A DNA stretch of 64,000 bases, from NCBI GenBank assembly GCA_963931925.1, contig OZ007571.1, forward strand, positions 60,142,125-60,206,124, read 5' to 3'. The translations under genes were made by a program, and so were the position numbers. The notes beneath the pieces were generated by a model. The model worked only from the letters and a program-made list of their open reading frames with translations, ran no database searches and was not told where the DNA came from. The stretch comes from Onchidella celtica. Lineage: Eukaryota; Mollusca; Gastropoda; Systellommatophora; Onchidiidae. Each line of letters opens with the position of its first letter. Positions within the stretch are counted from its first letter, which is position 1. Positions 11,201 to 21,306 of the stretch are shown here, piece by piece.

Positions 11201-13690
11201 TTCACCAGTCTTGAGATTCCATCTGGACTCATTATCACTAAGAGAGTTGTTCTCAGTTTTATTGCCCGTTTGTTTGACCCTCTTGGGTTTCTCACTCCCT
11301 TTACCATTAGAGCAAAGTTCTTATTTCAAGAACTGTGGCTATTAGGGATAGATTGGGATTTGGAGGTCCCCCCATCCATCAGTGATGAATTTCATGGTTG
11401 GCTTGAAGATCTTGCTTTATTGCAAACATGGAACATTCCTCGTTGCTATGTGCATGGCTCATGGAGTACAGGGAGCAACCCTGAGATCCACATATTCTGT
11501 GACGCTTCGGAGAAAGGTTATGGCTGTTGTGCATATCTCCGAGTGCAGGACGAAAATGGGTATCATGTCTCTCTTATGATTTCCAGGGCGCGAGTTGCCC
11601 CTGTGAAAAGGATTACGTTACCTCGTTTGGAACTGATGGGAGCACTGCTTGGTGCTCGAACATTGAAATTCATTCAGGAGTCTCACATTGTGGGTACTGA
11701 ATGTACTTATTTCTGCTATACTGACTCCATGATTACCTTGAGTTGGATTAAGAGCAGGGCCGACAAATGGAAATGCTTTGTGGCCAATCGAGTGAGGGAG
11801 ATCCAAAGTGTCACCGACCCCAGTTGCTGGTCTCACTGTGCAGGAACAGACAATCCTGCAGACTTCGTCACTAGAAGCTTTTCGGCCTCCCAGTTGATTG
11901 CTCCTTGTATGTGGTTGAGGGGCCCTAGTTGGCTACATTTTGACGACGTCATCACTGAACAAGAACATAACCTGTCTTCTGTGGTGGAAGCTGAGGTGGG
12001 TTTGGAGGAGGAAGTGGGGTTGGCAACGACAGTCTGTCATAGCGACACCCTTACCTCCCCAGTCCTTCCAGTGGAACGCTGGAGCACATTGTCCAAATCA
12101 GTCAAGATCCTAGCGTGGATTTACCGTTTCTTTGGAAATTTATCTGGACGCCGTGCTCGCAAAGCCTCCAGGCATCTAAAGACAGAAGAACTGAAAGATG
12201 CTGAGACTAAATTGTTTTGGGTGACTCAGCGAGAACACTATTGTTCTGACATCAGATCTTTGCAAGAGGGAAAGGAAATTCCCAGGAGCTCCATTCTTTA
12301 TAAGATGCACCCATTTCTGGATGAAAAGGGATTACTGAGGATGGGAGGACGGCTCCAGTTCTCAGCCTTGTCCTTTGATGAAAGACACCCTATCATTTTG
12401 CCCAAAGGTCATGTGGCCCTCTTGTTGACTAGGTTTTACCACCAAACTTTCAAACATGCTGGGGTTGGCTTGATGTTGTCTTCTTTGAGAGACAAATTTT
12501 GGATCATTGGCTTAAGAGCTCTGGCAAGACAAGTCAAGAGAGAGTGCTTTCATTGCCAGCGTTTCGATGCTGGTCCTTGCAATGAACCTTTTGCTCCATT
12601 ACCAGAATCACGGGTAACAAAAGCCACACCCTTCTCAGTCACTGGTCTCGACTTCGCAGGACCTTTGTATTGTTCCGATTACAAGGATCAGAAGTTTTAT
12701 ATTCTTCTCTTCACTTGTGGCGTGGTGAGAGCCATCCATCTTGAGTTAGTGATGTCTCTTAAACTGTCTGATTTCCTTATGGCCTTTCGCCGTTTTGTGG
12801 CAAGAAGAGGTATGCCCACCATTATCTATTCAGACAATGCAAAAACCTTCATTAGTGGGTCTCGCGAGCTTACAAGGGCATTTGGAACCATGTGTCCAAG
12901 TTGGAAATTTATAGCTCCTCGCTCCCCATGGTGGGGAGGCTGGTGGGAGAGGATGGTTCGTAGTGTCAAATCCATCTTGAGGAAAACAATTGGTGGTAGT
13001 TCTCTTCCGAGGACTGAATTAGACACTCTTTTACAGGAAGTTGAGGCATGTATCAACTCCCGACCTTTGACTGCTGTACATGACGATGCGGAAGAAAACA
13101 AGATTCTTACACCCTTTCATTTTCTTCTCGGTAAGGGATGTCATATGTTACCCATGGATGCCCTTTCTTCTTCAGTTAATCAGAAGGTTGTAACCGAACA
13201 GTACTTTGCTCAACAAGCAACTCTCACTCAGTTTTGGAAGGTTTGGAGCCAGGATTATCTTCGCAATCTTCCCCAAGTGAAGACCAATGGTCGCAGAGGT
13301 TCTATCAAGGAAGGTATGGTGATAATAATACGGGAGGACAACACACCGCGTCTCCATTGGCCCATAGGTGTTGTGACCAAACTCTTCACTGGTAAAGATG
13401 GTATCCCTCGAACAGTAGAAGTTCGGACTGCCAGCGGGTTGCTAGTCAGGTCTATCCAGAGAATTCACAGTTTGGAACTACAATCAGGTGAGTCAGATTC
13501 TGATTTGTCTATGTTGAGAGACACAGATGACTACCCTCATGAAGTTGACGTTCCTTCTCGGCAGAGAGAACAAGCAGAGAGAAACTCTACAGTTAACCAA
13601 CCAGGTAATGGCAAGGTAGCTGAAAGTGACAAATCGGTTGCCACTAGAGCTGGTCGAACCGTCCGCCCCAGGACCGTTTTAGATTTGTAG
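8291..13690 (+). CDS. BEL/Pao gag-pol polyprotein, intact, 1799 aa
   Basis: A single open frame encodes structural protein and all enzymes for retrotransposition in cytoplasmic particles. Gag: DUF1759-type region from about residue 130 (LPKLELPKFSG) to 275, then three cysteine-histidine knuckles (C351-C363, C384-C397, C401-C413). Protease: DSGA at 490-493 (DUF1758-type). Reverse transcriptase: D826 in ADITKAF and the YVDD box at 898-901. RNase H: D1071, E1114, D1145 and D1191. Integrase: zinc finger H1384/H1389, C1419, C1422; catalytic D1454, D1515, E1553. C-terminal DUF5641-like region about 1625-1735. All catalytic residues are present and the length is normal for the family. The ATG is the first in frame after the leader. 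Gag and pol share one frame with no shift. Confidence 0.97.
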   Translation: MAENLTLEQAQRLRTSAKSWLTRESNILQALLDAAKRDLPQVRFHVTQFQARLDKFDTAQSSVEAVINLDDLEGDIATSADYRDAACTVYLKAQEVISASVRPPNEIDLVSDRVSIASADAHQPSQATAKLPKLELPKFSGEVTEWTSFWDRFAAVVHTSTGLAQITKFTYLQSLLKGEAAAAIKGLQTTAENYDTAVDILHKRFGRKERIIFSHISQLLATSQPRKGGNSLWALHDELQAHVRSLENLGISQNTYGVILTPLILHRFPADIRLEWARVGERKEGDLAFLMSFIYDEIRRRERAHNFVPSTNSSEGARRRQTGAALSINTGTGGPPSASNSTNTHEKNVRCVFCNENHFSSDCAQLHNLDVQQRKSKLRNLKRCFICLSGNHIARDCKRQCGLCRGKHHRLLCKRFIHSDHGIDTTVKSIYPSQDVKVPLGKVGSAGASVGADGHVVGINYTHSQTLGATTLMQTVHCKVGSLSVSILFDSGADRSFITRRLAHELGLGPLGRESVSYSCFGRGKPGKESPRNIYKLTLGTPAQYLHLIEIDSICAPMFRTRIPDSHMGVFVGLPFTENFSADNPIKIDILIGIDHYWQFMKPNYVHSSVGLVAQETSLGWILSGTWPSVGKGNICSSQFLCHTNTTSVSDSLIRSLWELDSVGVKDYAETTDDTVLADFNRTVRYEDGRYTVSLPWKSEVMRSQLLNNKPLAEKRLDSLTRRLARDPELDSKYNEVLAELESLGIIKEIAPEEEHGSRPIYYMPHRPVVRESSSTTKVRPVFDASASSFNGISLNDCLEKGPCLIPNLVSILMRFRRFPIAITADITKAFLQIRVDLKDQDVHRFLWRFGDRTKVMKFDRVPFGNKASPFLLNATIQHHLSKFPVGKTISELQTNLYVDDFLSGADSLEEAHSIISEARDILSSAGMCLTKWSSNKDELCGVEKNFSNLESDFLKVLGLKWSCALDSFSFTSLEIPSGLIITKRVVLSFIARLFDPLGFLTPFTIRAKFLFQELWLLGIDWDLEVPPSISDEFHGWLEDLALLQTWNIPRCYVHGSWSTGSNPEIHIFCDASEKGYGCCAYLRVQDENGYHVSLMISRARVAPVKRITLPRLELMGALLGARTLKFIQESHIVGTECTYFCYTDSMITLSWIKSRADKWKCFVANRVREIQSVTDPSCWSHCAGTDNPADFVTRSFSASQLIAPCMWLRGPSWLHFDDVITEQEHNLSSVVEAEVGLEEEVGLATTVCHSDTLTSPVLPVERWSTLSKSVKILAWIYRFFGNLSGRRARKASRHLKTEELKDAETKLFWVTQREHYCSDIRSLQEGKEIPRSSILYKMHPFLDEKGLLRMGGRLQFSALSFDERHPIILPKGHVALLLTRFYHQTFKHAGVGLMLSSLRDKFWIIGLRALARQVKRECFHCQRFDAGPCNEPFAPLPESRVTKATPFSVTGLDFAGPLYCSDYKDQKFYILLFTCGVVRAIHLELVMSLKLSDFLMAFRRFVARRGMPTIIYSDNAKTFISGSRELTRAFGTMCPSWKFIAPRSPWWGGWWERMVRSVKSILRKTIGGSSLPRTELDTLLQEVEACINSRPLTAVHDDAEENKILTPFHFLLGKGCHMLPMDALSSSVNQKVVTEQYFAQQATLTQFWKVWSQDYLRNLPQVKTNGRRGSIKEGMVIIIREDNTPRLHWPIGVVTKLFTGKDGIPRTVEVRTASGLLVRSIQRIHSLELQSGESDSDLSMLRDTDDYPHEVDVPSRQREQAERNSTVNQPGNGKVAESDKSVATRAGRTVRPRTVLDL

Positions 13691-14652
13691 ATCATGCTAT
13701 TTGTGTAAATCTAAGGTCTTTTACTAAATCTGGTAGTAGTAGTACACAATTCTGTTATCGTTATCACTAAACATCTTGTTGCTCTGGATTCTGATGGACA
13801 TCTCTGACCGTTATGTTCAACGTTATGCTTCAGTCTATGATAACCTTCAATTGCTCTCCCAACTCATCCTACATATCGGCATCATCAGCATTTCTGTCGG
13901 GGATTTCCTATGAGTCCATTGTTACTTGTTACATATATTGTTATTGTTCTATGTTATGAAGTATACCATAATTTTATCTTATTCATGTGTACTTTGATAC
14001 AACTTTGTGTTGAAAAACAGTAAGGCTTTGAGAAATTAGTATCGTTTAATTTTAAGAAACATGTCATCAGCTTGCAATTTTTTGTTCATTAGTGTCAATT
14101 TCTTGCCATTCGTGACTCAGGTTTGAGAAGAAGTCCAGTCTCTTACGTTTCTAAAATTGCAAGAATTATTCATTTCAGTTAAGACTAAACATTTCCCCTT
14201 CATTTGGGGTATAGATACGCTGGATTTGTTTTCACTCTGGGTGCGTGAAATCAGATTGAGAGGGTACTTTCTCTACTTTTATTTGATTTAATGATTTACT
14301 TTGAAATCCATACTGTTTGATTTATTCACTTTGCTTTCATGTTTAGAAACTTAAGCCGGCAGTCTTCCGGAATATAAATAGACGTGTGTGTGAAGGAAGA
14401 GTGACTGGCAGTGCTTTAATATTGTTTAAAGTTGCAAGACACTGCATTTCTACACTACATGTAAATTCTACATTCTCTTTGACACCACATTACTCAATAC
14501 ACATATTGATGTACCGTAATCAGTCGCGGTTGCTTCTCTTTCCCAAATGTGAGTTTGAATTATTTAGTATTGGAGGTTTTATAGCCTTCATGTGCACTTA
14601 CCCTTGAGTCATTTGTGTTTATTTTGGACTCTATACATGTATTTAGTAGTCC
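13691..14652 (+). other. BEL 3' untranslated region
   Basis: About 960 bases between the gag-pol stop and the polypurine tract. Only short ORFs occur (for example 73 codons at 14386); none shows a signal peptide plus membrane anchor pattern of an envelope gene. Confidence 0.75.
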
Positions 14653-14665
14653 AAGGTGGGGAGTA
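14653..14665 (+). promoter_or_regulatory. Polypurine tract
   Basis: aaggtggggagta lies directly before the 3' LTR, the expected place for plus-strand primer formation. Confidence 0.75.
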
Positions 14666-15018
14666 TGTTGCATATCAGAAGAAATCTCCCAAATTGGCAC
14701 CGCGGCTAACTCTGTTTGGCTTATTTTATCCCATTATCTGGTTTGTTTACTTCTTCGCTCGGGCGGAAGTAGAGAAGGGAAAAAAGGTCACTCACGCGGG
14801 GCAGGTAGTCATGCATTCACTCACAAGAAGCACGCGGGGCAGGTAGTCATTCTTTCACTCACATGAAGCACGCGGGGCAGGTAGTCATTCATCCACTCAC
14901 ATGAAGGAGAAGTTTCCTCACGAATCAGTCGTTTCTTTGTCAATAAACAGTTTAATTTCATGTTACTTCAAGTCTTCTTCAGTATATTGCTAATGTGCGT
15001 TGTTCAGAATTCGCAACA
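14666..15018 (+). repeat. BEL 3' LTR
   Basis: 353 bp, identical by reading to 7610-7962, including the three 38-bp units (14793-14906) and AATAAA (14942-14947). Confidence 0.97.
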
Positions 15019-15023
15019 GTGGT
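15019..15023 (+). repeat. 5-bp target site duplication, right (gtggt)
   Basis: Exact copy of 7605-7609, directly after the 3' LTR. Confidence 0.95.
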
Positions 15024-15246
15024 ATTTCACATCCAGAATTTTGTGGATCCCGTGGCGGGTGTTTGCACCAAGCACGTGGAATGTTATTGCAAAAACTGTA
15101 AGAAACATTATGTAGCTGGTGTGCACAACACCATGCTTTCTGGCCATTTGGATGAATTCATGTGGAGGGAGAGATTCGGAAAGAACCCACAAGATTGTTT
15201 GAATAATATTCTTCTCCACCTGTCCCAGTGGTATCCCTTGCCATAG
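15019..15246 (+). pseudogene. Merlin/ISXO2-like transposase fossil, 3' part
   Basis: Resumes the 5' part (7215-7609) in frame once the retrotransposon and one copy of its 5-bp target duplication are discounted. It reads the family motif NFVDPVAGV, the catalytic Glu in KHVEC (codon 15079-15081), and the hallmark C-terminal LDEFMWRERFG, ending at TAG 15244-15246. This second half has no stop or frameshift. Confidence 0.85.
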
Positions 15247-15935
15247 TTCTACCGTAATCTACCATAATTTTTTTTAAATTTTTTTATCCATTTAATTAAT
15301 GTAACTGAAGTGGTGCATTTTGTCTTTTACCGTTTATAAAACGGGACAAATACTGGAGATACATTCTTTATTGGGGCGGTATGAGATACAGGGTTCTGAA
15401 GTAGCAATGGCGATATGCCTGGGACACTGAATGGGGTAGTGGGTTGGGGATGGATAGCAGAAATAGGTTGAAAATTGAGTATTTTAGGTTTCATTTTAGG
15501 GGGTTTCACTGCTCCTGGCATTCACACCCCACTTTTCTTGCTTTTATTTTTCTTGTTTTTGTTTCTGTGTATTCTTTTGATAGGGATTAGTTCTTTTTTT
15601 TTTTAGAATTTTGCCTGTGCAGCAGCCTTGTTTGGCCTTCTCTTCTCGATTTTCAGTCCCAGAGGTATCTTCAACATGCAAGTTGAGTTTGACCATGAGA
15701 GTTTACCTGTTCCTCCACATTCTGGATGACCACCACTATGTCAAACACCTGAGGCCAGCAGCCAATCACAGTGAGTTGGTGCATATGTTTACATAGCTAC
15801 ATGTAATTACATGTAGCTTCCACTTCACCCCCAGGCAAGCATAGTTTTTTTCTCTCTAATCTGTGTATGCTAAAAAGAGTTGGTTTTTAAAAAAAATTAT
15901 TTTAAAATTTTCATGTGTTTTAATAGTTTTATCAA
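15247..15935. other. No firm gene; weak exon-like piece
   Basis: T-rich sequence. A short stretch at about 15657-15769 has an upstream 'ttttcag' and ends at 'a|gtgagt', but its reading is not recognisable. Most of it lies in the part missing from copy B. Confidence 0.3.
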
Positions 15936-16146
15936 CTTGTCCATCGGTTCATCCATACAATTATCCATCCATGCCTCGGTCCATCGGTCCATCCGTCCAT
16001 CCATCTGTCCACCCATCTGTCCACATGTCCGTCCATCCTTCTGACCATCCACCACACATATGTCCTTCACTTTGTTCAGCTACCCATGTGTCCTTTTCTC
16101 GTCCATCCATCCATATGTCCTTCACTTCATCCATCCATCCATCCAT
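15936..16146 (+). repeat. (CCAT)n-type minisatellite
   Basis: Degenerate tetranucleotide repeat tccatccg/tccatcca. It yields spurious ORFs rich in S, H, P and V on plus and W, D, G on minus. Copy B: 44594-44804. Confidence 0.9.
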
Positions 16147-16749
16147 TCATCATATCAATTGGAATACAATTATATGAACAAACACCAATTTGTATGAACA
16201 TGCACCTGGCAGCATCAACAATGCATCTACCAGTGTTGACAGTGGATCCAACAGTGTTAACAAGATCCCGACAGTGTTAACAATACTAAGAGTGCATCTG
16301 TCTTGACCTCAAGTGGAGACTGATGACATCATTATTTCCAAGGGCATCAAAATGGTTAGTAATAATTTCTTGTTAATATTTCATCATATCTTTTTCCATG
16401 ACACTGACACAAATTAAAGCTCCCTTTCCTTGAGTATCATCATGGTTTTAGCATATTTTCATAGAACACCAGAACAGTCTTTTAAATATGAAATTTGAAG
16501 CACACATACTGATGAACTGATAAAATGAACAGTCGTCCATGTATCTACATGTGTGTATAATATTAAACCACTTGTCTGTCCTACTGATCAACCAGTGGAC
16601 ACATCTATAGACTAACATACTACCTGACTACAGTTTTTTCCAAATTGGACCACCCAAAACCAGGATTTTCTCAGAAAGACTTTTTGAAGATAACAATTAT
16701 GCTGCTTTTACCTGTAATTGATTTTAAGTCGTTTTCACTCTAGTCCTAG

Positions 16750-16869
16750 CATGATGCGAGACTGAGATGGAACACGTCTGAATATGGCAGGGTCACAATT
16801 TTTGTTGTTCCTAATGATGCCATTTGGAAATCAAGGATTGAACCCCTGTCACGGCAAGCATTGGTTGAT
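16750..16869 (+). CDS. Candidate exon, faintly FAS1-like
   Basis: A 40-codon open stretch between an acceptor-like border (ttcactctagtcctag, then exon) and a strong donor-like border (GTTGAT|GTAAGT, GT at 16870). It reads GRVTIFVVPNDAIW, which resembles the first conserved block of fasciclin FAS1 domains (T-[VI]-F-x-P-x-[DN]-x-A). The rest of such a domain was not found nearby. The region is identical in copy B. It may be an exon of an extracellular adhesion protein together with the EGF-like exon at 19409; this is inference without transcript data. Confidence 0.35.
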
Positions 16870-17907
16870 GTAAGTAATAGTGTGGTAATGCAAGCCTGGT
16901 ACTATAATAGCAGTGGTAGTAAAATTAGTAGATAATGTTAGCAGTGGTGCGTAGTCATCATGACAGTTTTGGTTTCATCTGACCTTGATATTTCAGTGGT
17001 GTTCCTCTGAATTTTTTTATTTTATTTAACTGCTATAATTTTGAAATCATTAAAAAGATCTACCTAAAATGGCTCTCAATTCATACTAACCAATGGCAGG
17101 TTATGATTTTCTGTGCTTTCTGTTTCATGTTTGAAGTTTTTTAATATTTACTGTTGTTTCCATAAATTTTATTGATTCCTTTTACTTTATTCAGATCCAC
17201 CTCTAATGTTGTTATTTGACCATATAAACTGCTGAAACAGAGATAGGATTTAGTACATCATGTTGACTTAACTTTACACTTTTTCATAACAATCTGAATT
17301 CTGGATCAAGAAACAGTGAAGTGTGGATTTATATGTGATCCCAAAAAGGATAACTATCAAAATACCATCATGCCTCTGACTGCTTATTCACATAGGCATT
17401 ACTAGATTCTATGATTGTTTCCCTTGGTATATGAAAAAAGGATCTAAATTTGGTGGCATGGCCCAAGTGCATATGATGAATTTTGTTTGCCTTGTTGGAA
17501 TGCTTGTCAATTTATATCTGTGATGTAAATGAGATGAACTAATTAAGATTGATATGTCAAAACAGTGTCCATAGCTAATGATTCTCACTATAGTGTAGGT
17601 ACACAACCATCAACCATTTACAGACAGGGTTGTCAGCTGTCTTGCTACTTCTTGGAAATATTAGCTGGCAAATGTTCATTTCAGTCTGTACATCATGCAT
17701 CCCTGATATCACGCACTTCCAGATGATGGAGCAAACCTGTGAAGTCATATTAAACTTTCAGCCATCAGCATGTACAGAAAGAAGAGAGGTGTGATTTTCC
17801 ACTTCTTGAATTGGGATACCACAAATGTACTCCTGTTGAAAACTTTCCACTTAAATCCAAGTAAAACTGTAGAAGAGTTGTCTTTATGTTGGGCCACCTT
17901 TTCTCAG

Positions 17908-18022
17908 GATGATTCCCCTCCCAAACTGTCATCCTATGAGATCAGTGACGATGCACAGTTTACATTTCAGATGATCAAAGATAATTCACAATGGGAAGAT
18001 TCAACTTCAAAAATGTCGCTGG
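17908..18022 (+). CDS. Candidate exon, product unrecognised
   Basis: It begins after a good acceptor (ccaccttttctcag), stays open for 38 codons and ends at CTGG|GTTAGT. The frame is also open upstream to an ATG at 17770 (85 codons in all). The polar, acidic composition (residues such as SSYEISDDAQF) looks protein-like. Its end phase does not fit the 19409 exon directly, so either an exon is missing or it is unrelated. Copy B (46566-46680) keeps the frame; the longer ORF has one amino-acid change. Confidence 0.25.
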
Positions 18023-18100
18023 GTTAGTGATTCAGTTTTAAGTAAAAAAGATACAAAAACTAATACATGTAATTGTGTCTCTGAAAGCGAAATTATTAAC

Positions 18101-18300
18101 AGATGTCATCCACCCATTCTTTCATTAATTCGTCCATCCACCCATACGTCCATCCATCCACATATCCACCCACCCACCCACCTATCCATCCATCCATCCA
18201 CCCACCCATCCTTCCATCCATCTGTCCAACCGTCTGTCCTTCTGCCATTTGTCATTCCATCTATCTGTTCATCCATCCATCCATGTATCCCTCTGTTCTC
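18101..18300 (+). repeat. Second (CCAT)n-type minisatellite
   Basis: Degenerate ccatccac/ccacccac repeat. Copy B (46759-46961) is 3 bp longer. Confidence 0.9.
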
Positions 18301-19408
18301 CAGGTGCAATTCTCCTGATTGCTTTATATGCATGTCACTAAGAACAACACTAGACTTTCTGCCTTGGAATTACCAAAGTCAACCCAATGTTGGTGGGAAA
18401 TTTTTGTTGTACAATCAGATGTCATAAACTGCCAGTGGTGTGGCATGGACATTAGTTGAAGGTGTGACTGAGAAATCCTTAAGGAATAGCTAAAATATGA
18501 AATATATTCATGTTAAACCATTAACCTGATCTTACTCGCTTTCAAGCAGAACATGAAATCTCCGCAATTATCAATTTAAAACAAGAGCATACTGATATGC
18601 TAATTGGTGGCATGTTATGCTCTGATTTGTGCTGTTTCATTTTTTTAAATTGTTCCTATAAATTTTATTAGTTTTTTTCTTACTTTAATTACCATCTCCA
18701 ATATTATTATCCGACCATATAAGTGCCAAATCAAATACAGGTTTACTTTACACCTTTTCATAAGGTAATCTGAAGTCTGGATCAAGAGGCAGAGAATTAT
18801 AGATTTCTATGTGGTCTCAAAAATGACAACTATCAAAACACGATACTGACTGCTCATTCAGAGGCTTTACATGATTTTTATGATTATTTCCCTTGGAATA
18901 TCAAAAAAAAGTTTTGTGGCATAATCCAAATGACTATGAATTTTGTTTGCCTTCTTAGATCTCTTTCTTTTTGTGTATGTTTTTGTCAAGCCTCATTTTT
19001 TGTATTCTGATTGAAAGAAATTTTGTAAGACTTTGCTTCTTAATATCATTACCATGAGACTTTGGAAAGCTCAACACTTAAATACAATCGACTAATAAGA
19101 TTGATTGACAGAAAGATTTTTGAAAAAAATATCCTATAAACATGAAATTTTGAGCAAATAGAGCTCCACTAATATTATAGGCATATTTCCTCTCAAAATG
19201 TCAAAGTGATGGAGAAACTTCTGTCTGTAAGATAGGAATTAATTCTACACTGCAGCATGTCAGAGACTATTAATTTATTTTGACAATGGAGGACAAATTT
19301 GCCACTACCAAAATTCATCATTTGATCCCCTTAGCAATTTTTGTATCACTGCAGTGAATTTCCATACATACATATTTTATAGCTGTACATTTATCTGTTT
19401 CTCTCTAG

Positions 19409-19499
19409 TGGTGTTCTCTGAGCTGCTCCAATCCTGATGTCCATCATTGTATGCTCCATGGCAAATGTGTGTCCTCTCAGACAAATGGCCTCCTAAACA
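19409..19499 (+). CDS. Candidate exon, EGF-like cysteine pattern
   Basis: Preceded by ttatctgtttctctctag and followed by A|GTAAGTAA, both strong splice borders. It reads WCSLSCSNPDVHHC, then MLHGKCV: four cysteines with the HGxC motif typical of EGF-like modules. It ends in phase 1. A possible continuation after 'ttgcag' at about 20111 is phase-compatible but unrecognised. Copy B has the exon with two extra codons in frame, so the frame survives an indel, which supports coding. The protein is unknown. Confidence 0.4.
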
Positions 19500-19754
19500 G
19501 TAAGTAAACTTATTGAGGAAATGGTTTATCTGGTCTGCTTGACTATACTAATCCCATACATATCGTCACCATTCCTTAAGATTGTAGTAACTCAAAAGTT
19601 TGATTTTTATTTATGTATAAATGTACAACTATATTCAAAGCTACATTCAAAGTCACATTGAATGATCTTGCTTTTAAACCAATTCCTACAGTTTTAGGGA
19701 AAGGTGACAATATATACTGGCTGGATAGCATATATGCTTTTGATTGAAATTAAT

Positions 19755-19965
19755 CCCCAGCCAGCAGCCCTATGGAAATGAAATCGAATTTGTGGGATTG
19801 ACGTCAAGTTTGTACATAGAAATGACATCATTCCTTTGTAGATGTGCTGGTTGTGACATTGTGCCAATATCAGTTTGATGTAAGGAAACAGCCCTTATGG
19901 TAATCCTATCAACCGTGCAGAAATCCTATTCAGATCTATGTCAGATTGAAATGGGCATGCTGGCT
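19755..19965. repeat. Dispersed repeat family R2, member 1
   Basis: About 210 bp with shared blocks (ccctatggaaat, gacgtcaagtttg-type, aatgacatcattcct, ttgtgacatt, cagaaatcctat) also found at 39334-39525 and, through the large duplication, at about 48669-48880. No ORF. Type unknown. Confidence 0.75.
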
Positions 19966-20832
19966 GGTTGTCAGTGCTAGGCTATTTCCTATGCAGTGTT
20001 ACCAAAACCTAATCCAATCCCTAACTGTTAAAAAATATTTTTAAAAAACAGCGCATTAGTGTAATGTAATCACTGTTATGACAAAGATGACTGATGCATG
20101 AAAATTTGCAGGAAGTCTGACTGAATTACCAATGTCAGCTGTAAACATGATGACTTTGACTTATTTAAATGTTGAATTGGAATATCCTGGATCTACTCAT
20201 TATATGTTAGCTGCACTTTATGTTCAGTAACATACCCATGAAATATTAGGATATATTATTTCATTTGCCACCTAATATTCAGACCAATATTCTGATATGG
20301 ATTGATGAGTATTTGAATAAATCAAGCTCACGCCATTAAGAGGGGATGATAAGCAACATTACAAATGCATGACATGACAACAATCAACAAATGTTTCCAA
20401 ACTTCAGTTAAATCATTTAAAAATGTAGTGTTGAAGCTGTAAACTCCAGTTTGACCAAAGATCATCATTCACGGTATACTTTAAATATTCTGTGTGAGAG
20501 ACTCCCTCACATCGGGACCTTAGTTCTTGTTCGCTCCAATTCTCCTTTTTGCACATCTGAAAAATTTGACGTTAAATGTTTGCGGCTTTAGTATTATGAT
20601 AAGGTGTTAGAATAAATTGGAACTGTGAAACTGCCTGATAAGTGCCACAATGCATTTTAAACAAGTGTCATAGTGTGCATTTGTTTTTATTATCTCTTCT
20701 ACATACTAACAGATCTCCAGTTTTCACAATATGTAGAAAGAAACAAGAACTAAGATTGTGTGACATATAGTGATCTTTCTTTTAGGAGATTCATTACCCT
20801 GGGCATCTGCACCTTGATTTCCTTGTTGAATG

Positions 20833-20910
20833 TTGTTAGGGGCGCATAATCCAATTACAAAACCAAATAGAGAAAATACTGAGTTGTTTTCACTGTTCAG
20901 CAATGGCTTT
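20833..20910. repeat. Short dispersed repeat R3, member 1
   Basis: ttgttaggggcgcataatcc to caatgg is matched, diverged, at 36673-36752 (shared aatagagaaaata and tgagttgt). Copy B member at about 49743-49820. Confidence 0.6.
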
Positions 20911-21306
20911 TAATGGAAAATACCACACATCCCTAACAACAGCTTTCTTTGTTTTGGTTTTCGTTCTTTTGTTTCTTTATCTTGATTTGCTCCTTGTTTT
21001 TCATGCTGCTTTATTCTTGACATTGACTTATGGGCTGTGTTCCAAAATTCCAGGCCTGGAACTTGCAGAGGATAATTATCCGCATTTGTGAAACATTCTA
21101 CGATTTATTCATTTGCTTAAATTTCTCTCCTGTTACATTTATTTTCCTGAAGAAGGTCAGTAGATGAAACTTGCTTTGTCTTTTTCTTTTCCCTTGTGTT
21201 TTACTATCGTTTCAGTATTAATTCTTATGTGAGGTTTTGCTTATTATATATATTTATATACCTTTTTCTTCTTGCCACATTTTGACTTTGCCTTATTCTT
21301 CTGCAG

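Larger units (their letters stand above)
7610..15018 (+). mobile_element. Complete BEL/Pao LTR retrotransposon, 7409 bp
   Basis: Order: 5' LTR (7610-7962), primer binding site, 310-nt leader, one gag-pol ORF (8291-13690), about 960 nt without a gene, polypurine tract, 3' LTR (14666-15018). The LTRs are each 353 bp, start TG, end CA, and read as identical. With the open 1799-codon frame and perfect target duplication, this marks a very recent and possibly active insertion. No env-like ORF follows pol. It is absent from copy B as part of the larger 4832-15805 difference. The clade within BEL/Pao is not assigned. Confidence 0.97.
4832..15805. other. 10,974-bp segment present in copy A, absent from copy B
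   Basis: Copy B joins the equivalents of 4831 and 15806 at about 44461-44464. The triplet GTA is shared at both breakpoints (4829-4831 and 15803-15805), a short microhomology. The segment contains several independently inserted elements, so a deletion from B is simpler than a single gain in A. Confidence 0.85.
17097..18955. repeat. Two diverged copies of a 350-400-bp block
   Basis: Bases 17097-17497 and 18606-18955 share a run of blocks in the same order (aaattttattgatt/agtt, gaccatata, tttacacctttt-type, ctggatcaag, gaattttgtttgcctt). This suggests an old duplication of a segment inside the locus, perhaps intron sequence between repeated exons. Present again in copy B (45755-46155 and 47265-47614). 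Confidence 0.7.

Noticed and set aside
13691-14652. An env gene downstream of BEL pol
   Set aside because: Only short ORFs occur and none has an envelope-like layout.
15863-16177. ORFs with PSVHPSVH-type repeats, and similar ones at 18103
   Set aside because: They are translations of (CCAT)n minisatellites.
20903-21091. A small membrane-protein ORF of 62 codons
   Set aside because: Copy B has frame-breaking indels in this stretch, so it is not under coding constraint.
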